DNA of 64,000 nucleotides from Salvator merianae (taxonomy: Eukaryota; Chordata; Lepidosauria; Squamata; Teiidae), in NCBI GenBank assembly GCA_003586115.2, contig QVOM02000115.1, positions 5,864,494-5,928,493 on the forward strand, in the 5' to 3' direction. The notes below the pieces were generated by a model. That model was not told the origin of the DNA. It did not search any database and saw only the letters and a program-made list of their open reading frames with translations. Each line of letters opens with the position of its first letter. The first letter of the stretch is position 1. Of the stretch, positions 34,508 through 46,784 are shown in pieces. The translations under genes were made by a program, and so were the position numbers.

Positions 34508-35825
34508 GGACATGTTCCAACACAGCACTCAATCAGTTTTCAGTCTGTCTTCAGCTTCTGCTGGTCCGACATGATTTCGCCTTTCCATAGTTTTCTGGAC
34601 TAAATTGCCAAAATACGGACTATTTTGCATTTGGATTAAATGGGTTCTCAGCCCATTTCAGATCATTAGCCTGTTTTACTTTGTGAAGTGAGAACACACA
34701 AGCAGACTATTTGGGAGGGACCATTCCTTTTGTGGGGGGATGTAGAGGGAGTGGGAGTTGTACTTGGGAGGGTTGGTACCACAGCCAGCAGGAGTGAGTA
34801 GGCAGGGAGCATGGTACTTCCTTCCTCCTCCTTTATCCCCCCTTCCACTACTGCCATGAGAAAAGAAAACCATCCTCCATTTCCCTTTGTCAGTCTGTGG
34901 CCCTATCTCCTCCTTTATCCCCCATTTGGCACTGCCAGGAAGAAATGAAAAGCTTCCTCCACTTCCCTCTGTTAATTAAACCAAGAAGTAGAGTTCCTTC
35001 TAGGTTTACAGTGACTTTTGTGCAAAAACACAACAGCACAACATTAAGGCAAGAGAAGGTTAAGCACAGTGCCTGATTTCAAGTGCTTTCAGGGGCTGGA
35101 CATGTTGGATGTCTCTGCCACACATCCATAAGAGTGTTTTAATTCAAAACACTGCACCTGTTTGGGGGGTGCAGTCTTCTTGCCTCAACAAATAACCCAC
35201 TTACTATCAATTTTGCCATGCTGCTGTGGATGTCTCAAGGGGAGATAAGGCAGAGTCCATTTCCTGACCACTAACTTCACTATTATGATAATGGTCCCCT
35301 CCCACTGACTCCCCCCTTTTCACGGACCTTTCCCTGCTTTTAGGCTACTCTGAAATTGCACAATTGCACAAAAGTGCAGTTGCAAAGGAGCAGCAGTTGT
35401 GATCTGCCCTTCAAGAAGCTTTATTGTGTGGTAGATGTGGAACTGAAGTTCCGCTTGGGTGGATACAAGCTGGAGCGGAAGAAGGAGCAAATGGCGAATG
35501 ATCAGTAACACCACCAAGGGAATCTATGTTCTGAGATGGCAGCAGGGAAATCCAGAGCATGGAGTTTGACTTTCCCACCCATACAAAATAAGATTTGAAT
35601 GTTGGGACTGCAGCCAATCACTGACTGCACAGGGAAGGGAATTTGTTGAGGAATGGGAACAGAATGGTACAGTTACCCCACGCCAAGCATGGAAAAATGA
35701 GATGTGAGAACGAGCAAGTCCAAACTGAGTCTGTGTTATAATTCAAATATGGGAATGACCGGAACACATAGTCAGCCCTCGTTCCTCTCCAATATGGATT
35801 AAATTTATGATCTGAGACTGTGCCA
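34508..35825 (-). mobile_element. Long non-autonomous DNA element, family C copy 2 (inverted)
   Basis: Reverse-oriented relative of 37403..38560, with shared ends and shared interior blocks (for example around TGCACAATTGC and GGGCAGAT-type sequence). Left end GGACATGTTCCAACACAGC; right end less clear. TAA lies at 34505-34507 and 35826-35828. No transposase coding visible. Confidence 0.75.
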
Positions 35826-35828
35826 TAA

Positions 35829-37399
35829 ATGTCATATTTTAAGAATCATATACTTTAAGATTCCAAGGTTTGGGGTCTTGCTGCAAGAGCACCAGAAGCC
35901 TGCCCCTTGCTAGAGCCAAACCTATATGCACATTTTTAAGTATTTTCTCAGTCATCAACACTGCATGCCATGATTTTCATCATGGTGTTCTATTTCCTGC
36001 CTCATCTCATCAGTTTATAAGATTTAAAATAGATAGAAGTGCATCATATGTATTTTGGCATTCACACAGCTAGTCCTTCAGAATTATTTTAGCAATATTT
36101 TACTAAATATAAGACTCGTTCTATTACACTGTCATAATTGGGCAGAACTATTATTTGTTACTTTTTGATGACTATAAGTGGTTTGGCAATGTATTATATA
36201 CTGCATGTTTCCCATGCCGGCCCAGAAATATTGTAACCAATAGAGGGCTTGGCATACCCATATCAGAAGGCTTAATTTCAAAACACATTTTCACTTTTAT
36301 CTTAGTTCTTTAGCTATGTTCAACCAAACAGATGTAAAAACAAAATCAACCTTTTTTTTATAAAAAGACAGCAGATGTTCTAGTTAAGCCATCCACGAGC
36401 AGGAGGTGAAAGGTGTAAGCCTTACAAGGAAAGAATGAAGCATTCTAACGGCAATTTAATGAGGAATAGCATAAACAGCAAATGAAATAATTTGTAAAGT
36501 ATTCCATTAGATGTCAGCGCAAGATGTGAGGCAGAATGAAAGTGTGCTGGGTAGTAGCAGTGCATGACAGAATAGCTCTCACAGAGCACAGCGCTCCTCA
36601 GAGATGGATACATCTAATCAGTATTATAATTATTGTGATATTGCCTCAGGAGACATGACCCCAGGGATTAGAAGTCATTGTGCTGTGCACTGCTCATTGA
36701 TATCAGTTAAACAGTTGGCAGACATCACTCTTAAGAAGCATGTGGAATTTCAGAAATTTTGCATTAGTAGTGTGCATGCATGTGTGGAAGGAAGACAAGT
36801 GATGTTTAACTCATTACAGAAATCACATGGGTGGGATTTAAACATCCATATAACACATACAACATTACAGATAGCCTGCATATCAAGTCAGCAAAATCTG
36901 TGGCTTGCTGAACTAAATGAAACCCACCAACTTCAGTGCTTCACAGCCGGAAAATGTTGCCTGCCTAGAAATGCTATCAGACACGTTTGATGGGCAGCAG
37001 CTGACTGGATGACCTTTAAATTGTGGACCAGTCTGATGAAGAGGACAAAAGGACTTAAAGTCAGAGCTCTGGAAGTGGCTTCTTTGTTCTTATACTTGGA
37101 GATGGGGGTGGCCACTGAGGTCAGAAAGAAGGCAAGAGAGTTCTGCTCCTTAGGGTGTTAAGCACACTGGTTACAGTTATTGCTTCAAATTGGTGCCCTG
37201 GTTTTGTTGGTGAACACTTTGTCTAGGCATTTTCAGATGATCTTATGGAGCTGCAGGTCTCTCAGACTAAAAAGGTTGTTTCAAATATTGCATTAATATT
37301 AAGAAAACTCAGTTTCTTGTATTTCAACCTTCTGGTTGTACATTTGAGGCACACAAGAGCTACCTTTGGCTGTGAGAAATATTAGCTAGACAGAATCAC
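35829..37399. other. Intronic sequence, mostly non-repetitive
   Basis: No gene recognised. 36390-36760 looks single-copy and rich in AT-motif sites (GCAATTTAATGAGG, TAATCAGTATTATAATTATT); a possible conserved non-coding element, unproven. The 128-codon plus-strand frame at 36604-36990 has no known signature. Confidence 0.45.
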
Positions 37400-37402
37400 C
37401 TA

Positions 37403-38560
37403 GGACGCGGTCCATCATTGTAAGTTTAATCCATATTGGAAGGGCACAAGGACTGAATTTGTCTTCTGATCATTCCCATATTTGCATTTTAACATGGACT
37501 CATTCTCACACTGCTTGGCACAGGGAAACCATACCCTTTCTGCTCCCACTCATCGCCAAATTCGCCTCCCTGTGCAGTCAGTGATTGGCTGCAGTCCCAA
37601 CATTCAGATCTTGACTTCACAGGGGTGGGCAAGTCAAGCTCCACCCTCTGTATGTCCCTGCTGCTGCCTCAGAACATGGATTCACTTGGCAGCATTACTA
37701 GTCATTCACCATTCGCTCCTTCTCCCCCTCCAGCCTGTATCTACACAAGCAGAACTTTAATACCACATGTACTGCACCATAAAGCTTTTTAAAGGGCAGA
37801 TGGTGATTTCTGCTCCCTTGCAATTGCACTTCTGTGCAATTGAGCAATTTAAGAGTAGTACAAAAGCAGGGAGAAGTCCGTAAAGAGGGGAAAATGTGGG
37901 TGGAGGGCTCTATTATCATGACAGTGTAATAAATAGCCAGCAAATGGACTCTGCTTCACCTCCCCCCGAGGCATCCACAGTGTCATGTGTCCCGCTATGT
38001 AGCTATGTGCTGCCGATGGCAAAATTGATACTGAGTGGGTTCTTTGTTGGGGCAAGAGGACTTCAACCCAAAACAGGTGCAGCATGCTTTTTGGTTTAAT
38101 CAGCAGATGAAGGTGGAGAAAGCCTTTACTTTCTTCTTGGTGGTGTCAAATGGGGGATAAAGGAAGAGCAAGGACCACAGTTTAGTAAAGGAAAATGGGG
38201 ATGGCTTTCTTTTCTCCTGGCAGTGGTGGGAGATGAGATAATGGAGACAGAAGGAACTACTAAGCTTCCTGCCCACCCACAAGTCTGTCATTGGACAGCA
38301 GGAAATGGGAAGCCCTCCCTCTGGATGCCCCCCCCCAAAAAGTATGGTCCCTCCCAAATAGGCTCCTTTCGTGTTCCCACACTGCAAAGTAAAGCAGGCT
38401 AGCGATCTGGAATGGCTTGAGAACGCATTAAATCCGAATGCAAAGTAGTCTGGATTTTGCCAATTTAGTCCAGAAAAACTACAGAAAGGCAAGATCATGT
38501 TGGGCCCGCGGAACTGTAGACGGCCTGTAAACTGCTTAAATTCCGTGTCAGAACACAGCC
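37403..38560 (+). mobile_element. Long non-autonomous DNA element, family C copy 3
   Basis: 1,158 bp. Left end GGACGCGGTCCATCATTG; right end GTGTCAGAACACAGCC. CTA flanks both sides (37400-37402, 38561-38563). First ~280 and last ~350 bp match copy 1; the middle matches copy 2 instead. No transposase frame; the 214-codon minus frame that overlaps its right half has no family signature. Confidence 0.8.
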
Positions 38561-38563
38561 CTA

Positions 38564-39983
38564 TACAACTATAAGAAGCTTCCAGGTCAGAGCCAGATTT
38601 TCTCTCTTTAAACTCTCCAATGCTCACTCTAGGGGCCCAGGGGGCCCAAACTGACATATATAAGTCCCTGTGTAAGACACATTGAGGCCTTACATCCACT
38701 GCGGCGGTCATTCCCTCCCCGTTTTCAGCTCTGTCACCTGCCACTTGATGCTAGTCTTTAATGTGCTCTGGGACAATTTTGGCACCCAAGTTCTTGATGC
38801 TGAGAGCCAGCGGTCCCATTGGCTTGTCCCAGAAGCCAGGGCTGGCTTCTGGTCAACCCTGTTAATCTCATCCCTGTTTGAGTTTCAGTTTGCCTAATGC
38901 TAAAGCAGCTGAGAGAGTTGTTCATTCCAATCCAGAGCCCCTCTCTCTAGAGTCTTAATTTAGGGAGGTTCAAAAGCTTATGATTATCAGTAGACTTATG
39001 CCAGTTGTCCCCTGAGCATTCCACTAAAGGACAGAATAAATAGAGCTAATGGCAGGTGAGACACTATAAAGCTTGAATACAGCTGAAACACAGGTGGATT
39101 GACCCACTGAACTTAGCAAGCAAATTCATTAGTAAGCAAACTGAACATAGCAGATTATGCATATATTAGCCAAGTCACTTGGCTTTTATGGACCAGCTGC
39201 CTCTGCTTATGCTTATCCTATACTGGATGTTCAATGTGCCTTGCAGCTACTAGCAGCTCATGATCAAGACTAATGGCCCCAGGTGCCCTGAGGAAATGAA
39301 GACCCAATTCACACTTAGAGTTCACTGGCACTGAAAAGCCCCATTCTGTGTTGGAATTTGAAAGAGGAAATCACAGGAAGGAGACATTTTATCAGTCTGC
39401 ACCAATAATAGCCCATCAACACTTTCATTTTAATCCAGCTTCAGTCCACTTTCAGAGTGAGACAACACATCAGCAAAGTGACTAGTCGTTGTCTTTCTGC
39501 ATTATCTAATCCAAAGATGGATTCTCTGAGTTGGAAAATGTGGAAAAAAACCAACTAGTCACTTTCCTGATGCATTCTCTCATTCTGAAAGTGGACTGGA
39601 GCTGGATTGAAACTTAGGTGTAGATGGACCCCAAAACATGATACCAATAAATAGAATGCATTTTGCACAAACTGTGATTGATAAAATGTTCAGGCCTAGT
39701 CTGTGCAAATCTTACACAAATTGTACAATAAGTTGTGCACAATCGCACAGCTTTTAGAATAATAAATTAATGACAAAAGAATAATCTAGAATAATAAACT
39801 AAAGGACAGAAAGGCAGGCTAAAATAATAAGGAACTTCTTTGCATATAGTGATAATCTCTTGCCCTTCCCAACTGGGTAGATTGTCTGAAAGTAAGAAAT
39901 GGCAGTTGAACATATACTTTCTGCACTTTTCCCTTTTTTGTCTATAATTACTCCCCATGGTTTTCTGTTTTCTGGAAAACCTG
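38564..39983. other. Intronic sequence, nothing recognised
   Basis: GC-richer around 38600-38900, where opposite-strand frames overlap, but with no splice-flanked, conserved-looking peptide. An inverted pair around GACTAGTCGTT / AACTAGTCAC (39480, 39553) with AATCCAGCTTCAGTCCAC / GTGGACTGGAGCTGGATT outside may be a small fold-back element (~39433-39610). Confidence 0.45.
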
Positions 39984-40078
39984 GGCCCTTTCTGCACTGG
40001 GCCTTATTCTGGATTATATATCCCAGAATTGGCACCTGTTATGCGTATACTGCTGCAGACTGTGGAAGGTCCCTACTA
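39984..40078. mobile_element. Family A MITE, left half
   Basis: Begins GGCCCTTTCTGCACTGGGCC and continues with TTATTCTGGATTATAT and CCAGAATTGGCACCTG as in the full copies, then diverges. Right end missing. Confidence 0.75.
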
Positions 40079-40636
40079 TTGCCATTTATATTTACCTTCT
40101 AACGTGTGAAGACTGCACAAATATCCCACAATGAATTTTAGAGTACATTTCCAGGAATGGAGGAAAGTTTCTGCAAACGTCACATGGCTTTATGTGAAGT
40201 ATGTGTAAAGCCATGAGGGAATCTCACACACTGCATAAACTTCTGCAGAGGTGAGGAGAATGTGGCAAGATATCTGCATAATCTTCACCTAATAAAAGGT
40301 AAATCTGAGGGAACTCTTAGGATGCATGGAAAGCAACCTGGAAAAAGCTTGCAGAAAAAAAAAAAAGTACTGGATTCGGGAATATAGTATTTGGTGTCAA
40401 ACACCTAGTTTCTCTTCAAACACCAAACCTTTTGGAGGATGGTTTATATTTATCCTGTTGCTTTTTTAAAAAAAGAATCCAGATTATATTATTAGCATTT
40501 ATCTAGCATTTGTTTTTATGAATACTGTTTTACATATATACTGCTTTCATTCAGTTAACATTTGAAGAATAAGTCTTCATTTGAAGAATAGTAGAGGCAC
40601 ACTTAAAAGAAAACCAATAATCAAACATATAGACAT

Positions 40637-40672
40637 AATAATAATAATGATAACGATAATAATGATGATGAT

Positions 40673-40699
<27 letters not shown>
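40637..40699. repeat. (TAA)n-rich microsatellite
   Basis: Interrupted runs of ATAATA, GATGATGAT and (TAA)n. Translates to poly-Asn by chance. Confidence 0.9.
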
Positions 40700-40704
<5 letters not shown>

Positions 40705-40784
40705 TCTTTGGTTACATCTGCATGGAAATCAAAGAGAAATATCTCCTGTTCACCAATTCCCTTCCTGTGAGTACTCTACAAAGC

Positions 40785-41145
40785 TAATGGGCAGGAGAGT
40801 TAGGACTGACAAAGGGAAGTTCCTATTCACCCAGCAGATCAGTAGTCTATGAAATTTACTACCAGAAGAGGTGGTGACAGCAACCAGCCTGGATAGCTCA
40901 AGAAAGGGTTGGACAAACTCAAGGAGTTTATCCATGGCTACTATAATTGATGGCTAACTCCTGGCTCCAGGCTGGATGGACAGTGAGGATGCCTCTAAAG
41001 GCCATATGCAGGGAACTGAGATTAAGTGAAGGTTTTGCCTGTGTCTTCTGCTTGAGAATGTCCAGAAACAACTGGTGAACCACTGTACAAGACAGGCTGT
41101 GGTCCAATCCAGCAGGGTTTCTCTTACGTTCTTACATTCTTATGT
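40785..41145 (+). mobile_element. CR1 LINE 3' fragment
   Basis: Plus-strand end of ORF2 and tail: CCAGAAGAGGTGGTGACAGC, ATGCCTCTAAAGGCCATATG and, at the 3' end, TTCTTACATTCTTATG. The minus-strand frame here is antisense. Confidence 0.85.
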
Positions 41146-43999
41146 ACATACTTGTGAACCTCACCACTGCCTGTCCCCTGAATAGAGTCCTCCATGCTGC
41201 TTTATCCACTCTACATGTCACCCTTTGTGCTCTTGTGCCTCATTCCCTTCCTCCTTTCTCCGGATCTGTTCTTTTGGGTATGAACACATTTCATTTAACC
41301 ACTCTCAAAATCCCACCCAATTTAGTATTATCCAAGAAACACCATCTTTTCTTTCCCAAACATGCATTTCCAGCTTTTTATATATATTTTTCAAAATTTA
41401 GAAATCCAAACCTTCAAACTTTCTACAGTTTTTAAAGTAACCAGCCTTTTTGTTGCCTTGTTGCCTTTTATCCTTCTCTGGACCTATTCTTTGTCGGGGG
41501 GGCGTGGGCGTAGTTTGAATAATGATTGGGTGGCCACCATCAAAGTCCCACCCAGCCTGAATTCAGTCAAGTAATCCCACTGTCCTTTTCCCAAATGTGA
41601 ATTTGCAGCCCTGTCCCCTCCCCCCCCCCCCCGCAGAAAGTGGAGATGGCAACCCTTAATGTCTCTATGGTATTTTTTAGGCACCATCTACTTTAATACT
41701 TGTTCTGCTTCCAACTTTATCCTGTTCTTAATAGTTACTTCCTTCTCTTCCACTACACCAGTGAAGGCAGACAAGTCCAGTTTCAGAAAGAGGCGCCTGG
41801 CCATGGCACATGCTATACCAATTGTGCTCCATGCTGTAAATGTGCCTTCTAGAGTGCCTAATCCTGCTCTGTTGGCAGAATCTCTGCTCTTGTGGATCTC
41901 TGGTTCATACTGAAGGCACAGCATTTGGAATAACAAATTAAAGGGTTAATTGGGTAAAACGGTAGAGTAAAATAATAAAGAAGTTATCTTCGTGTAGAGA
42001 GGTAAGCAACTGCTTGTGGCAGAAATGCTTTCTAGTTCACCCAGAGCTTTCTGGTTCAGCCAGAGGTAACCTTTATTGACTTCATTGGGACATTCTTCAA
42101 TATGCACGTATGTATGAATAAATAAACTAAAAACAAACATACAAATACCTAGTTAAATACAGACACAGACACAAAGAAATATAACACACTATACACTTGT
42201 TTAAATACTATGTGCTACATATATTAGAAAAGGTACACAAATGAGAATATAGTCTCCCTTTTCTTGTACAGAAATTGAGCCAAATTATATGCTGGAAGGT
42301 GCGTGTATCTGAAATCCTAGTAGAAAAAGATTTACCAAGTGCTTCTGCTTTTGTCCTCTTAGAAGCACCCTAGGAATTTTACACTGATGATTAAAATTAA
42401 TTACAGCATCATCAAGTTCCTTTGTTCTCATGGAGGCAGCATGCATTTTTGTTGCTGTCATTCTGATCTGTATAAGACAGACTTATCTTTATAACTTCTT
42501 CAGTAAGTAGCTGATGTAGTTCCAGGATCAGGAATGTAACTGTGAATACAGTCATTCAGTGATTCTCTATGTAATTCTGCATTTCATGGGCAATCCATTC
42601 CAAGTCAAGATTAGAAGCCTTAGCTCTAGCTGTGATCTTGCTCCTAAAGCTTCGTTTAGTAACCTTTTCTTCTCTGATGTGTTATTTATATGTTCAGCAA
42701 TGTGCCCTTGCAAAAAGTGGTAAATGGCATTGACTGGTTGCTCGTAGAAGCGTTTGTTTCTTTTTCTCTTGCGCTAAAGTTTGCTCCTGCTGAGGAGCAA
42801 AAGTGACTAACTTAACCCTTTTGTAATCACCAGCAAGTAAGAAAGTGAATCTTGACTCTGTGGGATAGATTATAAATCTACATGTTTAGCTGTGAAGATT
42901 CAAAGAGGAAAACTGGAGGTGGTATGGATTATTTACATTTATATACCACTTTTTATCATAATATGACTGATATTTAAGTATTTTAAGAAGATGAAAAATT
43001 ACATTGCATTACAACAGGAAAAAAAAAGGTCCCAAAATACTATTTGAGTAATGCATGACTAAAACTTCAAACCTATTTCCTCAGAAGCAGGCACTGGAAA
43101 ACCCACTTCTGTGTCCCTACCAGGAAAACTGCATAGATGTGCCCTTGGAGGTGCTTATGCAATCTACTAGGAGTTGGTCATGACTCAATGGTACACAACA
43201 ACATCAAAACTTTAAGTGCTTACATGAAAAGTTGCATCTTTAGCCTTTACCAAAGTTGAAATGCTGTACCAAATATGTGACTCACTTTGGGAGACATCAA
43301 GTTTCACATAGACTGGCACATCCTACAATCAAGAAAGATATTTTTGGCCCAATGCTTCTTAGATCTCATTTGTCAATGGAACGCTGAAAAGGATGCCTGC
43401 CCAAACCATAACCATCAGGATTAGCTTTAAACAAGGCACTTCCCAATGCTAGCTGAAGGAAATACTAAACTATACAAGAGCTTTGTTTATTGGAGGAAAT
43501 ATTGCTGATGTGTTGACTTTCAATAGACGGAGGAAAAAAGCAGACAAGTGATTCTGGAGACATGTTCTTTGAAAAGGAAAACACATACTTCCCATTTTGA
43601 AATATTTTAAATTATGAAATACATCAGAAAATACATATAAATGTATCTCATGTGCTATATTATTGTTCATTTGAGAAAGGAAGGACCAAAACCTAATTCT
43701 TGCTCCTCAGTTCAATCTAGAGTTGAAGTGGCTAGCTGTTGCTTTTAGGTTTTATGGATTCTATACTGCAATCCTAAACCTGGCAGGATGAAGAGTTAAT
43801 ATGTAAGTACCGTCCATCACAAACTCCTTTCAAGTCATGAAAGGAGTCAGTGCTACATGAAGGGGTGGGGGAAGGAGTAGCAAAACTACTTTTGGAATAA
43901 TCATGCTAACATTTTAGTTGATATAAACAGTGTGAAGTCAATTTGATGGCTTCCAGGGAGGCCATAATAGAGAAATGCTGGATTCTCTAAAAAACAAAA
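41146..43999. other. Intronic sequence, nothing recognised
   Basis: Contains a C-run near 41621 and short chance frames. No gene or repeat family supported. Confidence 0.45.
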
Positions 44000-44434
44000 A
44001 AAAAGTCAGGGTCTTCTCTTGCTTGTCTGGAGAGTTCAAAATGCCTGGAGACTATTTATAACCACAATAATGGAGGCTCAATAAGAATACATACTTAAAA
44101 GAAGAAAGGGCACAGCCAAATCTAAGAGGACATTAGCGTGGCTTACAAGTGCAGTACAGACAGTCATTAAAACCCAAAAAACCTCTTTCAGATAATGGAA
44201 GGCTTGCCCAAATGTGGGGAACAGGAAGAGCAACAAATTCTGACAGAACATGTGAAGGCAGCAACCAGGAACACTAAGAAAAATTTTGAGGAGCATCTTG
44301 CTAAAAACATTGAAAGGAAGAATAAGAACTTATTTAAGGACAGCAGAAGTAGGAATCCAACCAGGAAAGCAGTTGGACCATTAGATGACAAAGGACAGAA
44401 AGGGAAAATTGAAGAGAACATGGAGAAAGACTAA
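44000..44434 (+). mobile_element. CR1 LINE ORF2 fragment (split copy, segment 1)
   Basis: Translated pieces VQNAWRLFITTIMEAQ and then FEEHLAKNIERKNKNLF and RKAVGPLDDKGQK fit the linker between endonuclease and reverse transcriptase of CR1 ORF2 (compare the intact copy's [12 protein letters not shown]). Interrupted at 44434 by a DNA element and resumed at 45102. Confidence 0.75.
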
Positions 44435-45101
44435 GGGTGTGTTCAGACTAGCTATTTCAGTTGTCTTCTGCCTGAATTTGATCATGGGGGGCCAAACAGA
44501 TAATAAGAAAATTCACTTTACCCATCTCAAAGCCTGTAATGAGGCGACTCTTCAACAGCTGGGAGAAAAGAGCTCTTGGGGTGGCTTAGAACTGAGCGGG
44601 GAGTGCCTCCACCCATCACAGCCTTGAAGGAACCCATCAGATTATTGGACAGTCAGGGAGGGGTACCAGCGAGCTCTTGCAGACACCAGGATCTTTTGAA
44701 TTCAATTAAACAGATCGAAGGAAGCTGAAACTGCAATTAAAAAAAAACAAACCTCCTATCCTGCCTTCTTTTAGAATTGTACTTAGAAAGCACATTAGAG
44801 TTCATACAATAATGAGAAGCGGAGAGGGAGAGGGAGGGAGAGGGAGGGAGACTTGAGTTTCAGGATGATTTTGTTTGCAAACGAACTTGGCAGTTAAAGA
44901 GTTAAGGAGTTGGAAACTGCTTCAGCAAAGAGGCGAAGATTTCATACCCTTTGCAGTATGTTAGATTAGGTTGCACTTTTGGGTGAGTTTTGAATTAGAT
45001 GAACAGATAACTGTATTTGGAAGACTTTTTTACTATGCGGCTAGGGATTAGTTGTTCATTTTATTCAGGTTGTTTTAAAAATCGCTATTCTGAATCCACC
45101 C
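44435..45101. mobile_element. DNA element, family D copy 1, nested in CR1
   Basis: 667 bp. Ends GGGTGTGTTCAGACTAGC and, reversed, GGGTGGATTCAGAATAGC. TAA flanks both sides (44432-44434, 45102-45104). CR1 coding similarity continues across the site as if uninterrupted (LNEVFA follows). No transposase frame; contains a (GGGAGA)n tract at 44818-44852. Confidence 0.8.
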
Positions 45102-46620
45102 TAAATGAAGTCTTTGCCCGTTTTCACTGAATCTATTTATTTTCAGGGAGGGAGTCAAAAATTCAGCTGGATAGAAGTACCCAAGGAGGAGGTCCTCACA
45201 TATGTGAAATTGCTGAACTGCTAGTCAAAATATATAATCTCTCCCTAAGATCAGGCACTCTGCCTGAAAACTATAAGCTAGCAATTTTCAAAAATGATCT
45301 AGAATGATGTAGGAAATTATAAACCTGTTCCGAATAAGGTGATAGAAACTATAATTAAAGATAAAATTGCTGTGCACATAGAAGGAAAATCAGCAGTACT
45401 TCTGCAAGGGTAAATTGTGCCTTACTAGCTTATTCCATATCAAAAAGTTCTTGAATAAACTCATCAATCATGGAATAAAAGGACAGGTTCTATTCTGGAT
45501 TGGTAACTGGCTAAAGGGTTGTAATAAGTGGAAAATTCTGAAAATGGAGGAAATAAAAAGTAGATTCTCCAATGACTCAGTATTGGGACCTATGCTTTTT
45601 AATTTATTCATAAATGAGATCCCTTAGTAGGGATAAGCAGTGAGATAGCAAAGTTTGCTGATTATTTAATGTGGTGAAAACTGGAAGAAATTGTGAGGAG
45701 CTCCAGAAAGACTTCTTGACATTGGGTGAGCAGGCAACCAAGTGGCACATGAACTTCAATGTTAGTAAGTGCAAGGTAATGCACGGTGGGGCAAAAAAAC
45801 CCTACACCAATTACGCCTATAATTTGATAGGTCTGAGCTTTCTGCAACAGGACCTTGAAATTCTGGTAGATAGCTCAATGAAGATGTCAGTATGCGTAGC
45901 ATGAAAAAAGCAATTTCAATGTCTGGAAAAATTAGGAAGGGAAACCAAACATCATTGTGTCTTTCTATAAATCTGTGGTGAGACCACATTTGGAATATTG
46001 TGCACAGTTCTGTTCACCACACCTCAGAAATGATATTGTGGAATTGGAAAAAGTTCAAAAAAAGAACAAGCAAAATGATCAGAGGTCAAAACACTTCCTC
46101 AATGAAGTCAGGCTGCCTGTTCAGCCCTGAAAGACTCAACTGTCAAAGGGGACTCAACTGAAGTTGATAAACTCATATATGGTATGGAAAAGGTGGTTTG
46201 ATAAAAAATTCTTTCCTCTATGGCACATTAGAACCAGGGATCACTCTCAAAGCTGTTGGGCAAAAAAGTAAGAATTGATAAGAAAAAGGGTTTTTTCTTT
46301 TTTTCTTTTCCAAACAACGCAGGTCATTGGTCTATGGAATCTATTATTTGAGGAGGTGGTGATGTTCACTAGTCTGAATGGCTTTAAGAAAGAGTTAAAC
46401 TAATTTATGGAGATCAGGTGATTCCATGGCTACTAAAATGGATGTCTAGATACTATCTCTGGATTGGAGAGATAGGCAGGATGCCTCTAAAAGCCACTTG
46501 AAGGAATTTGAGAGCAGGTGAGGATTTCACCTTCATCTTCTGCTTGAGAATGTTCAGAAGCAAGTGGTGGACAAGATGGAATACTGGACTTAATGGGCAG
46601 TATATTCTTAACTAACTAAT
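45102..46620 (+). mobile_element. CR1 LINE fragment (split copy, segment 2)
   Basis: Broken reverse transcriptase frames: SVLGPMLFNLFINEIP, HFNVSKCKVMHGGAK and, near 45975, 'ttggaatattgtgcacagtt', then the 3' tail around GGATGCCTCTAAAAGCCAC. Many stops and indels. A separate lineage from the intact copy, since its tail resembles 30080 and 40785. Confidence 0.8.
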
Positions 46621-46623
46621 GCA

Positions 46624-46780
46624 GTGATTCCCAACCTGTGGTATATAAAAAAAACGAATAATGGCAGAAAATGACACTTAACAGTAACTATATCACTTAC
46701 AAACACTTTGCTAATATGAAGGGTACAATTTATATAAATGGTCTGCAAGCGGTACTCAGATGAAAAGAGGTTGAGGACCA
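46624..46780. mobile_element. hAT-like MITE
   Basis: Ends CAGTGATTCCCAACCTGTGG and, reversed, CAGTGGTCCTCAACCTC, the CAGTGNTTCCCAACC pattern of hAT (Charlie-type) elements. The flanking octamers AACTAATG and GATTAGTG agree at 5 of 8 positions with only transitions, fitting an old 8-bp duplication. Confidence 0.75.
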
Positions 46781-46784
46781 CTGG

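Noticed and set aside
38100..38897. 214-codon minus-strand and 71-codon plus-strand frames
   Set aside because: The longer one runs through the end of a family C element; neither has splice-flanked boundaries or a recognisable domain.
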